From NCBI GenBank assembly GCA_002085355.1, contig NATN01000025.1:1-13892 (forward strand): a DNA stretch of 13,892 nt. The letters run 5' to 3'. Under the pieces are notes generated by a model that saw only the letters and a program-made list of their open reading frames with translations, did not search any database and was not told the DNA's origin. Shown piece after piece: positions 1-6,652 of the stretch. Made by a program: the position numbers and the translations under genes. Position 1 is the first letter of the stretch, and every line of letters starts with the position of its first letter. This stretch comes from Candidatus Zhuqueibacterota bacterium 4484_87 (GTDB lineage: Bacteria; Zhuqueibacterota; Zhuqueibacteria; Thermofontimicrobiales; Thermofontimicrobiaceae).

Positions 1-2625
1 ATATTTATTAATGCCGCCACGCTGTTCCTTTTTTCCTTTACTGGAAATAATGTTCCCGCTGACAAGGTCGATCGCTTCGACAAAGTGAACTCTGCCAGCG
101 AGTGAATCAATCTTCATCAGATCAGCGTAAAAAACATCCAGTTTGTTCGTTTTCAATGTGCCGGTGACCGATAAATTGTCGCCGATGAGGCGAATGTCAT
201 TTTCTAAAAAAAGGCTGCCGAATAAGCCAATGTCATCATTCAAGATTCGAGTGGTGTCTTTTTCTGATATAAAAGAAAAATTCGATCGGAAATTTCCGCT
301 AATTATTCCTGCCAGACTATCAAGCGTGCCGTGGGCAGTCATGCGCATGTTCCATTTGGGGAAAATAAATTGGGCGGTATCCAAAATAACTTTTTCCGGT
401 GTTGGCATGTGAAAATCAGCTGTCAGTGCGATCCCTTGCAGCGGTTTGTCTTGTACTCCTATGAGTACGAGGCTGTCGATACGAACTTCGCCGGTAGCAG
501 CGGAAGCGAAGCCGTTTGAATTTATTTTAAAATGAGAATAAATTTTACCGATGGAAATGAATTGTTCCGGATAATCAAGGGCGCCATTGAGAAAAACATC
601 ACCATTAAAATTCATCGTCGAATCGGTTTCAGCGGCCAAATTAATTTCAGAATGCGCTGTCAGTATCGTTTTCCCACGGATGCTTAATCCGCTCATCTCT
701 TCTGTCACACTTTCCGGCATCATGCGCCAAAGCCGTGCGTGTTTTACGATCAAACTGTCAATGTCTAATTTAAGCAGCGGCCCATTTGCGAGCGTTAGCT
801 TGCCGGAAAAAAAGGCGTCAGCAAACTCTCCAACCCGTAACGTGGATGGGTGAAGTCGAATTTCCCGAAAAGCCGTATCCGCGGAGAAAAGCAATTTTCC
901 CGTCGCCTGCAAAGGCTGGAAGATTAAGTTGTCCGGTTCGGAAACCACGGTAACTTGCCCTGTATTCATTTGAACGATCCCTGTGATCGAATCCAGTGAG
1001 GCGGCGTTCATTTTTAATGCAAGCTTTGCCGTGCCGAGTAAACCATTCTCCGTCAGTTTTTCTAATGATAAACTATCGCTTTCCAGAGCCAGAGTCGCAA
1101 AGAAATTTTTGAAATTGTCACTGGACTTGACGACAAAAGACAGAGTGAGTGGTGAATCGAAAACATTACCTATTTTCAATGTTCCGTTGATTGTATCCGG
1201 AAGAAAATTGTTGTCCAGGTGGGAATAAAAATGAGCATTGATCTTTTCAGCGGAGTAAGCGATTGTGTCAACCTGCGATAAAAGCCGTGATGCAGTGAAT
1301 TTTAAGGTGGCGCGGGTGTTGAGCATTTCTCCTGCGCTGACCGTACCGTTAGCGAAAATTTGGGCATTGAGGTTTTCAATTTTGGAAAGTGGATCAGATT
1401 GTTCAAGAGAAAAATTTTTAATGTTCAGTGCGGCGCGATATTTCAAACTGCTGTCCGGTTTCGTTGAAAGCGGATTACCGCGCAATTTTGTGCCCAGTAG
1501 CGAAAGTTGTCCTTTGATTTTTAGCCCGGCTAACGGCGCGCGAATCGAATCGGGTAAAAAGGGTGTGAAAGAGGAAAAAAGTCGGTCTAAATTGAGAGTG
1601 CTGTGCGTGACCGACAGGTCAAAAAATGGCTGCTCAAAAAAATGATGAATTTGCCCGGCGATACCGAGAATTTTTTCTTCTCCTAATTGCATGTCAAGTT
1701 GGTCTATTTGAACATCGCCGGTTTTGGCGTTCCCGTTCAGTCTCAAATTGAGAGAAAATACTTGCAGCATGGGAAAGTCCTGCCAAACAAAAGAGTCTCC
1801 ATTTCTCTGTCGAAAGCGTGCCCGGGCTTCATTGATTGAAATGTCCGCCGTAGCCTTAAATATTTCCAAACTATGAATTTTGGCTTTTAAATTGGCGTGG
1901 AGTTTCGCTTCATATTCTGCAGCGGAACCGGTCTTTTTATTTTCGATGAAAATATCCCAGGGCTCCTCTTCGGATTTGAAAATGAGCTGGGAACGAACTT
2001 TTTTCTCAAATTTTTTTGAATGAAATTTCGGTATCAGAGTCTCACTCAGCGTGAGAGAAATCCCGCCGCTGCGAATAACTATGTGCGAATCACGCTGGGC
2101 AATATCGGCGTGGATGGTCAAATTTTTGAAAGAAATTTCTTTTACGTCTAAAGTCAGAGGCAATTGCTGTTGTGCAGAATCCACAGCAGATGTGTCAATG
2201 GCGGTCGTGTCTATCGCAATGAGATCATCAAAGTTCCAAGCGCCACTGCTGTCCTGAATCAGATGGAAAACCGGGTGGTCAAATACAATTTTATCGACTT
2301 GCAGTTCCAGCTTTAGCAGTGCCGGCAAAAAATAGCGCAACTCCATTTTATCAATGTGAAAAAATACGACAGAGTCAGACACAACGTCGTCAGGTTTGAC
2401 TTTTTCGTAAATGTCGATGTTTGAAATCGACAGCCCTTTGAAAGCGTTGAAATAAGCGGATTCAATTTCCACTCGCCTTTCAGTAGCGATGGTTAAATTA
2501 TCTTGGATGAGCGCCTTGATTTTTTGCGGCGAAAAAATTTTGGACAGCGCCAATAAAGCGATCAAAATAATGGCAAAAAAGATGACCGCCGCATGAGCTA
2601 AAATGTAAATGATTTTTTTGATCAT
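1..2625 (-). CDS. AsmA-like envelope protein, C-terminus cut by window edge
   Basis: The frame is open from an ATG at 2625 to base 1 (875 codons, no stop); I checked it at about 2340, 1860, 1260, 660 and at the edge, and it holds throughout. The protein starts with a hydrophobic signal anchor (residues about 4-29, MIKKIIYILAHAAVIFF...). AsmA-like N-terminal sequence follows, including a VFDHPVFHLIQDSSGAWNFDDL-like stretch near residues 110-131, then long beta-rich repeats of the style 'G.L....L..DSL'. Known AsmA/TamB-like proteins are inner-membrane-anchored periplasmic bridges implicated in lipid transport and outer-membrane assembly; that role is inferred here. The start is preceded by AAGAGA. 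The gene lies 93 nt downstream of the UAP1-like gene and is probably co-transcribed, linking precursor synthesis to envelope building. It could belong to a DUF748-type branch. The missing C-terminus prevents assignment to a subfamily. Confidence 0.85.
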   Translation of the reverse strand, partial: MIKKIIYILAHAAVIFFAIILIALLALSKIFSPQKIKALIQDNLTIATERRVEIESAYFNAFKGLSISNIDIYEKVKPDDVVSDSVVFFHIDKMELRYFLPALLKLELQVDKIVFDHPVFHLIQDSSGAWNFDDLIAIDTTAIDTSAVDSAQQQLPLTLDVKEISFKNLTIHADIAQRDSHIVIRSGGISLTLSETLIPKFHSKKFEKKVRSQLIFKSEEEPWDIFIENKKTGSAAEYEAKLHANLKAKIHSLEIFKATADISINEARARFRQRNGDSFVWQDFPMLQVFSLNLRLNGNAKTGDVQIDQLDMQLGEEKILGIAGQIHHFFEQPFFDLSVTHSTLNLDRLFSSFTPFLPDSIRAPLAGLKIKGQLSLLGTKLRGNPLSTKPDSSLKYRAALNIKNFSLEQSDPLSKIENLNAQIFANGTVSAGEMLNTRATLKFTASRLLSQVDTIAYSAEKINAHFYSHLDNNFLPDTINGTLKIGNVFDSPLTLSFVVKSSDNFKNFFATLALESDSLSLEKLTENGLLGTAKLALKMNAASLDSITGIVQMNTGQVTVVSEPDNLIFQPLQATGKLLFSADTAFREIRLHPSTLRVGEFADAFFSGKLTLANGPLLKLDIDSLIVKHARLWRMMPESVTEEMSGLSIRGKTILTAHSEINLAAETDSTMNFNGDVFLNGALDYPEQFISIGKIYSHFKINSNGFASAATGEVRIDSLVLIGVQDKPLQGIALTADFHMPTPEKVILDTAQFIFPKWNMRMTAHGTLDSLAGIISGNFRSNFSFISEKDTTRILNDDIGLFGSLFLENDIRLIGDNLSVTGTLKTNKLDVFYADLMKIDSLAGRVHFVEAIDLVSGNIISSKGKKEQRGGINKY

Positions 2626-2648
2626 GAAAAATGATCTCTTTTATTCTA

Positions 2649-2677
2649 CGGCTTGACGCCGTGCGCGCGTCAAGCCG
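2649..2677. repeat. Perfect 11-bp inverted repeat with 7-nt loop (intergenic hairpin)
   Basis: CGGCTTGACGC (2649-2659) is the exact reverse complement of GCGTCAAGCCG (2667-2677), with a 7-base loop CGTGCGC. It sits in the 93-nt gap between the UAP1-like gene and the AsmA-like gene. The sequence after the stem is not T-rich on either strand (TAGAATAAAAG on the gene strand), so it is not a standard intrinsic terminator. It may be a mRNA processing or stability element, an attenuating structure, or a dispersed genomic repeat. Confidence 0.7.
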
Positions 2678-2718
2678 AATCGGAGAGTTTCTTTTTCATA
2701 ATATAACAAAATTTTTGA

Positions 2719-4134
2719 TTAATGCAAATATAATTCGCCGTTGAAATGAAAATCGTCACCTAATTTCTGGCGCAGTTCCTCTGGAGATGACGCGAACAGA
2801 GGGCTGATTTCGATTTTACCTTTGACATTATTTTTTTTGTCAAATTCAACTTTGTAGCCAGCCCGTTGCAACATGCGGGCGAAAAAATTCATCATGTCCT
2901 GTTGCGCGGTTTGAGGAGTATTCTCCCATCCGTCTTTATTTTTTACCGGACTGAATTCCTCTTTTCGATCAACTTCCATCACGACGGGATTTTTTGCAAA
3001 AGGTAAGGCATCGAAAATGAACATTTCGAATTTATAGCCATTAGGCTCACTCGGGTTAACTTCCCTGCCGTGTTCGTCAATATATTTTATCTTTTTGTGT
3101 GCTACATGGAAAGGCAAGCTCAAGTTGTCTGCTGTTAATTTTTCAATAAAATTTTTTCGAATTACATGCAGAGCAATGCTGCCATTGCGATATTTTAGTT
3201 TGCCGTCTTCGTCACGTTTTTTTTGTTCTTCGATTGGCATGTCGCTATATTCAATCACAGTTACTTTTCCGTTACGTTTGCCGATGATGCCCACTTTTTC
3301 TTCTGGAGCTTTCTTTTCTACCACTTTAGATGACATGTCCGAGTTTTGCAAGTGATGGTATCCGATAAAAACAGGGTCGCAGATTTTCGTTAGCACATTA
3401 TCAACTTGAAAGTAAAAGATATCTTCAATACCTCGCTTTGCCATGTCGTCAAGGCAATTATTTTCCCGCAGAGCGTATAGCGTGCCTCCATGTCCGTTGG
3501 GGTTGGTGAAAATGTGATTTTTTTTATCGAGGAAGAATTTTCCATTTTTATCCATGGCTGGTAACATGCCCTGGATGAAAAAAATAACATCCGATTCGTT
3601 CAATCCGAAAAAATTGTTGTCGTTGAAAAAAGTAACGGTCTCTTGATGGTTTGTTTCGCTGGTCATAATGTACCATGGGATGGATACATCAAATTTCCTT
3701 TGTAACGCGAGAATTTTTTCAGCATGAAGTTGAAAGAGGGATTTTTTGCTCAGCGGTCCAATTGGATACTTGCCTTTGGGTCCGGAATAGCCCAGTCGTG
3801 TGCCCTGGCCACCGGCAACCAAAAGCGCAGCCACTTTTCCGTTTCTGATTCTATCTTCGCCGGCAGAGCGTGCTTTTTCCATTGCAGCTATTTGTTCATC
3901 TGTCTTAGGCAAAGGAATTGCCGGAATTGGTTCCAAATCCCCCATGTCAATTTTTTGCTCTTTTTTGTCAATGTATTTTGCTTTTAAATGTTTCATTAAG
4001 TCAAAATCAATTGTCTCCAATTGAGCCAAAAATTCATTCCGTTCCTGCGGGGTCAATTCATCCCAAAAATGGAAAACATGATTTTGCTGAAATTTATCAA
4101 CTTTCTGTCTGATGGTTTCATAGTTTTTTCCCAT
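2719..4134 (-). CDS. UAP1-like UDP-N-acetylhexosamine pyrophosphorylase (UDPGP family)
   Basis: A 471-aa cytosolic nucleotidyltransferase, predicted to make a UDP-sugar from UTP and a hexosamine 1-phosphate. Visible motifs are the nucleotide-binding loop LVAGGQGTRLG (105-115) followed by GPKGKYPIG (118-126), NPNGHGG (211-217), QVDNVL (243-248) and KFEMFIFDALPFA (368-380). A VDRKEEFSPVKNKDG stretch (388-402) is very close to the eukaryotic UAP1/AGX signature. The length fits the eukaryotic UAP1 class (about 470-520 aa) rather than bacterial GalU (about 300) or bifunctional GlmU (about 450, different motifs). UDP-GlcNAc or UDP-GalNAc is the likeliest product; UDP-glucose cannot be excluded. The ATG has a clear AAGGA 9 nt upstream. 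It leads a probable two-gene unit with the AsmA-like gene. Confidence 0.88.
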   Translation of the reverse strand: MGKNYETIRQKVDKFQQNHVFHFWDELTPQERNEFLAQLETIDFDLMKHLKAKYIDKKEQKIDMGDLEPIPAIPLPKTDEQIAAMEKARSAGEDRIRNGKVAALLVAGGQGTRLGYSGPKGKYPIGPLSKKSLFQLHAEKILALQRKFDVSIPWYIMTSETNHQETVTFFNDNNFFGLNESDVIFFIQGMLPAMDKNGKFFLDKKNHIFTNPNGHGGTLYALRENNCLDDMAKRGIEDIFYFQVDNVLTKICDPVFIGYHHLQNSDMSSKVVEKKAPEEKVGIIGKRNGKVTVIEYSDMPIEEQKKRDEDGKLKYRNGSIALHVIRKNFIEKLTADNLSLPFHVAHKKIKYIDEHGREVNPSEPNGYKFEMFIFDALPFAKNPVVMEVDRKEEFSPVKNKDGWENTPQTAQQDMMNFFARMLQRAGYKVEFDKKNNVKGKIEISPLFASSPEELRQKLGDDFHFNGELYLH

Positions 4135-4143
4135 AGCACTCGT

Positions 4144-4148
4144 TCCTT
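4144..4148 (-). promoter_or_regulatory. Shine-Dalgarno of the UAP1-like gene
   Basis: AAGGA on the minus strand lies 9 nt before the ATG at 4134 and supports that start. Confidence 0.6.
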
Positions 4149-4441
4149 GATATTTTTTTTATCCGGTAATGCAAAATATTTTGAATTAATCCGTCTTTAT
4201 AATGTAACTGCTTACTAAAATAAAGGAAAAGAAAGTACAAATTAAGGTTGCACATTGGAAAACATATTCTTATTGAAAAAAATAACAAAACATATTGAAT
4301 TTTTTGGCGTTATCCAATGCGTGACTTTTAATTTCTTTTTAAATAGCGAATAGAAAACAGCTTTGCAGAAAAACTGGCGCACGATTTGGAAAAATTATGT
4401 GACGAGTAATCAAAACAGTTTGAAAAATTTCAAAGAAATTG

Positions 4442-4461
4442 CAGATAATTTTCAGATAATT
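4442..4461. repeat. Short direct repeat CAGATAATT x2
   Basis: Two identical 9-mers start 11 bases apart, roughly one helical turn (4442-4450 and 4453-4461), inside the AT-rich intergenic region. The phasing would suit a protein binding site, but with only two copies in AT-rich DNA chance is a fair explanation. Confidence 0.3.
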
Positions 4462-4528
4462 CATGCAATGCCGCTATTATTATAAGAAAATACTTAAAAT
4501 AGGTTCGTTGTAACAGCTAATATTATAA

Positions 4529-4557
4529 TTTAAACAAGTTACGTTGATAGTTGTCAA
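4529..4557 (-). promoter_or_regulatory. Possible minus-strand promoter upstream of the UAP1-like gene
   Basis: On the minus strand a perfect TTGACA (4557-4552) is followed by 17 nt and TTTAAA (4534-4529; four of six matches to TATAAT). A transcript from it would have a leader of about 390 nt before the UAP1-like start. The DNA is AT-rich, so chance matches are expected. Confidence 0.25.
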
Positions 4558-4706
4558 TTGCATTGTTGCTAATTTCCCACAGAAAGAAACCATATGTTGC
4601 AAAAATAATACATTTTTTAGTGAGGTGTGCGACAAAAAAGTATTGTGTTCTCTTATAACCCTTTGTTTTTGTTGATATATTACAGTTTGTTCATTAAAAC
4701 TTCTTT

Positions 4707-4734
4707 TTGGCATTATTTTTGAACTTGTTGTAAT
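4707..4734 (+). promoter_or_regulatory. Promoter candidate of the small proline-rich gene
   Basis: TTGGCA (4707-4712; five of six to TTGACA), a 16-nt spacer and TGTAAT (4729-4734; five of six to TATAAT) predict a start near 4741 and a leader of about 47 nt. The same DNA also resembles a sigma-54 -24/-12 element (TGGCA at 4708-4712 and TTGAA at 4719-4723), although the normally invariant -12 GC is GA here. A housekeeping promoter is the simpler reading. Confidence 0.45.
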
Positions 4735-4772
4735 GCATAACTGATTTAGCTTTTCATTTTTTCTATAAATTG

Positions 4773-4780
4773 AGGGAGGG
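4773..4780 (+). promoter_or_regulatory. Strong Shine-Dalgarno of the small proline-rich gene
   Basis: AGGGAGGG ends 7 nt before the ATG at 4788. This fixes the start at that ATG rather than at the in-frame TTG at 4770, which lies upstream of this site. Confidence 0.7.
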
Positions 4781-4787
4781 ATCATTG

Positions 4788-4970
4788 ATGAAACACTTTG
4801 TCGTTGCTCTGGTTAGCGTCTTGCTCGTTATAATTTTTGTCGGGGCATTTACTGTTGAATTTGCTCCACAGAAATGGTCGGCAGAAATTCACTTGGCAAA
4901 AAAGGCAAAAGCGAAACAGGGCGATCCTTTGCCTTTGCCGCCGCCACCGCCACCACCAACTGAAGTTTAA
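4788..4970 (+). CDS. Small membrane-anchored or secreted peptide with polyproline C-terminus (60 aa)
   Basis: No family recognised. The 60-residue product has three parts. Residues 1-23 form a strongly hydrophobic helix (MKHFVVALVSVLLVIIFVG...) that would serve as signal peptide or single membrane anchor. Residues 24-46 are a short polar, basic linker containing W30 and KKAKAK at 38-43. The tail is PLPLP then prolines, with seven consecutive prolines at 51-57, ending TEV. The gene is self-contained: promoter candidate at 4707-4734, Shine-Dalgarno at 4773-4780 and a terminator hairpin 30 nt past the stop. It is the only plus-strand gene in a minus-strand neighbourhood. The proline run probably needs EF-P for efficient translation. 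It resembles miniature TonB-like or SH3-ligand-like proline tails, but no function can be assigned. Confidence 0.7.
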   Translation: MKHFVVALVSVLLVIIFVGAFTVEFAPQKWSAEIHLAKKAKAKQGDPLPLPPPPPPPTEV

Positions 4971-4999
4971 AGCTCACTTTTCCAATCGCACCTTTTCAG

Positions 5000-5040
5000 A
5001 AAGGGGACAGCAGATTTCCTTCCGCGCTGTCCTCTTTTTA
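5000..5040 (+). terminator. Rho-independent terminator, possibly bidirectional
   Basis: AAAGGGGACAGC (5000-5011) pairs with GCTGTCCTCTTT (5026-5037) as a 12-bp stem with one G-U pair and a 14-nt loop. The descending arm runs into a T-rich stretch (TTTTTATTTG). It lies 30 nt after the small gene's stop. On the minus strand the same hairpin begins just beyond the stop of the methyltransferase gene and is followed by TTTCT, so it may weakly terminate that convergent transcript too. Confidence 0.8.
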
Positions 5041-5514
5041 TTTGTACTTTTTTTCGTGTTCCAGCAGCCATACTTTCCGCCACAAGCCGCCGCCATAGCC
5101 AACCATCTTTCCATCAGCCCCGATTACTCTATGGCAGGGGACGACAATGGAAATCGGGTTGCGATGATTCGCGCCACCCACTGCGCGGACAGCTTTGGGG
5201 CGATTAATTCTTTGAGCGAGCTGCGAATAGGAAATTGTTTCACCGTAAGGAATTTCCCGCAGAGCGTTCCAGACTTGCATTTGAAAATCCGTCCCTGAAT
5301 AGGAAAGAGGAAGATCAAATTTTTGCAATTTGCCGGTAAAATAAGCGATCAATTGATTGCGGCATTCGATTAATGCCGGAGAATTACTGCTTTCAGCACT
5401 CGTGGGGTTTTCGCGGAAATAGATTCCGGTAATCATTTCGTTTGTACCGACGATCTCCACCATTCCGATGGGCGAATCGTAATAAAGTACTTTGTTTGCA
5501 CCCTGCTCTTGCAT
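5038..5514 (-). CDS. ogt: Methylated-DNA--protein-cysteine S-methyltransferase
   Basis: A 158-aa suicidal DNA repair protein that moves the alkyl group from O6-alkylguanine (and O4-alkylthymine) to its own cysteine. The active-site motif VVPCHRVIG places the acceptor at C127. Also visible are the helix-turn-helix region with YGETISYSQLA (90-100), the RAVGGANHRNP segment (110-120; Asn hinge N116, R110 as candidate arginine finger) and the C-terminal GYGGGLWRKVWLLEHE. Length and domain order (short N-terminal domain plus DNA-binding domain) fit the ogt class; there is no Ada regulatory domain. The ATG is preceded by GGGGAAG. It is the last gene of the minus-strand run, 47 nt after the TPR gene, and ends against the shared hairpin. 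Confidence 0.95.
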   Translation of the reverse strand: MQEQGANKVLYYDSPIGMVEIVGTNEMITGIYFRENPTSAESSNSPALIECRNQLIAYFTGKLQKFDLPLSYSGTDFQMQVWNALREIPYGETISYSQLAQRINRPKAVRAVGGANHRNPISIVVPCHRVIGADGKMVGYGGGLWRKVWLLEHEKKYK

Positions 5515-5561
5515 GACGCTTCCCCAAAAATATTTTTATTAGATTTTGCAATTATTGCAAT

Positions 5562-6629
5562 CTATTCCACAGGATATCCCATATCAAGCAGTTGATTCTT
5601 CAATTTTTCCATCCGCTTTAAAACCAAGTCAAAATCCAGCAGGGGCCCCTCAATTTCCTTTTTCTTGTCCCTTTTTTTGCTGTATTCTTCAGCTAACTTT
5701 ATTTCCTTATCAGCAGTATCATAGTCTTTCATCTCAAACGACGCCTTTGCCAGCCCGTAGTGACATTCAGCGTAATAGCTATTACTTTTCAAGGGAAATT
5801 CATCCAGCAGTTCTATCACACGCAAGAAGTACCGTCGCATTTCTTCCCAGCGACCTAATTTTCCGTTTATTTTTGCCATCAGGTAATTCCAGGTGGGATC
5901 ATCTTTAAAAGGAGTATCAGCGAGACTCTGGCACATTTCAAGCGCTTCTTCGTATCGATCTTCGTAGTAAAAAATTTCAATGAGCGCAAATTTCGCTTCC
6001 AATTTTGCCAGATGGCCTTTTTCGACAACGATTTTTAAATACTCAATTCCTTTCTCTCGTTCATCCTTCATCAATCGCAGCGCTGTGAGGAATTTTGCTT
6101 TGACGCTTTTCCAGTAATAAAAAAGACCCAGCGCATAATAGGTATCATACAAATTTTCATTTAACCGCCGCGCTTTTTTGATGTTGGAAATTCCTTTCAC
6201 TCCGTCATGGAAAGCGCCGAGCCATTCATTCTTGCGAATCCGATTTAGTCCTCGAAAGCCATACGATGCGCCAAGCACAAAATAAGCGTAGGCATCGTTA
6301 TGATATTTTTTGATCGTCTTTTCACCGACTTTAATTGCCAGCGACGTCACGCTGTCAAATTTCGCGTCATAATAACTTACGCGATAATTGAGCATCAACA
6401 GATGATACACGCCGGCCAGCCCCAGATAGCCCAGCGGATTATCCGGATATTTCGCAATGACGGAATCACAAATATGGATTGCTCGGTCAAATTGTTTCTG
6501 ATAAAAAATATCAACCGCGCGATCGATCAATGTATCTACACCGGAAAATTTTATTGATTCCTGTCCCAAACCATAATCTAAATTTACGAGGCTGAAGAAC
6601 AACGTCAGGAAAATTGCTATTCTTTTCAA
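5562..6629 (-). CDS. Secreted/periplasmic TPR-repeat protein (355 aa)
   Basis: The start is TTG at 6629, placed by GGAAGGGAGG 6 nt upstream and by the signal peptide that begins there (MKRIAIFLTLFFSLVNL, likely cleaved near GLGQ at 20-23). The rest is helical and rich in TPR-like pairs with spaced A/G/Y/L positions. Examples lie around residues 35-70 (FDRAIHICDSVIAKYPDNP), 96-122, 155-175, 190-232 (YEEALEMCQSLADTPF) and 285-318. TPR proteins are protein-protein scaffolds; the partner is unknown. The gene follows the glycosidase gene by 23 nt, suggesting co-expression in the periplasm. It could be a module of a surface carbohydrate system or an unrelated scaffold. Confidence 0.85.
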   Translation of the reverse strand: MKRIAIFLTLFFSLVNLDYGLGQESIKFSGVDTLIDRAVDIFYQKQFDRAIHICDSVIAKYPDNPLGYLGLAGVYHLLMLNYRVSYYDAKFDSVTSLAIKVGEKTIKKYHNDAYAYFVLGASYGFRGLNRIRKNEWLGAFHDGVKGISNIKKARRLNENLYDTYYALGLFYYWKSVKAKFLTALRLMKDEREKGIEYLKIVVEKGHLAKLEAKFALIEIFYYEDRYEEALEMCQSLADTPFKDDPTWNYLMAKINGKLGRWEEMRRYFLRVIELLDEFPLKSNSYYAECHYGLAKASFEMKDYDTADKEIKLAEEYSKKRDKKKEIEGPLLDFDLVLKRMEKLKNQLLDMGYPVE

Positions 6630-6635
6630 AAGAAG

Positions 6636-6645
6636 CCTCCCTTCC
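6636..6645 (-). promoter_or_regulatory. Shine-Dalgarno fixing the TTG start of the TPR gene
   Basis: GGAAGGGAGG is 6 nt upstream of TTG at 6629; no ATG in this frame gives an intact signal peptide. Confidence 0.65.
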
Positions 6646-6652
6646 GGAGATG

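Larger units (their letters stand above)
4135..4787. other. 653-nt AT-rich intergenic region, no convincing gene
   Basis: This separates two divergent units: the UAP1-like gene (minus) and the small proline-rich gene (plus). Composition is strongly A/T-skewed compared with the genes. It holds the plus-strand promoter candidate at 4707-4734, a weaker minus-strand candidate at 4529-4557, and a 9-base direct repeat CAGATAATT at 4442-4450 and 4453-4461. The longest reading frame here (minus, 4480-4785) has an asparagine/serine/threonine-rich, domain-free translation with no ribosome site and is not believable. No RNA gene or riboswitch fold was recognised. Confidence 0.6.

Noticed and set aside
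143..2257. A series of plus-strand frames (60-126 codons)
   Set aside because: They are antisense to the AsmA-like frame, which is continuous and shows clear signal-anchor and AsmA-style sequence; the plus-strand translations show no domains or ribosome sites.
4480..4785. Minus-strand 101-codon frame in the AT-rich gap
   Set aside because: Low-complexity AT-driven translation with no Shine-Dalgarno and no domain; it overlaps the promoter and leader of the small plus-strand gene.
4837..5298. Plus-strand 153-codon frame
   Set aside because: It runs out of frame through the small gene, across the terminator hairpin and antisense to the methyltransferase gene.
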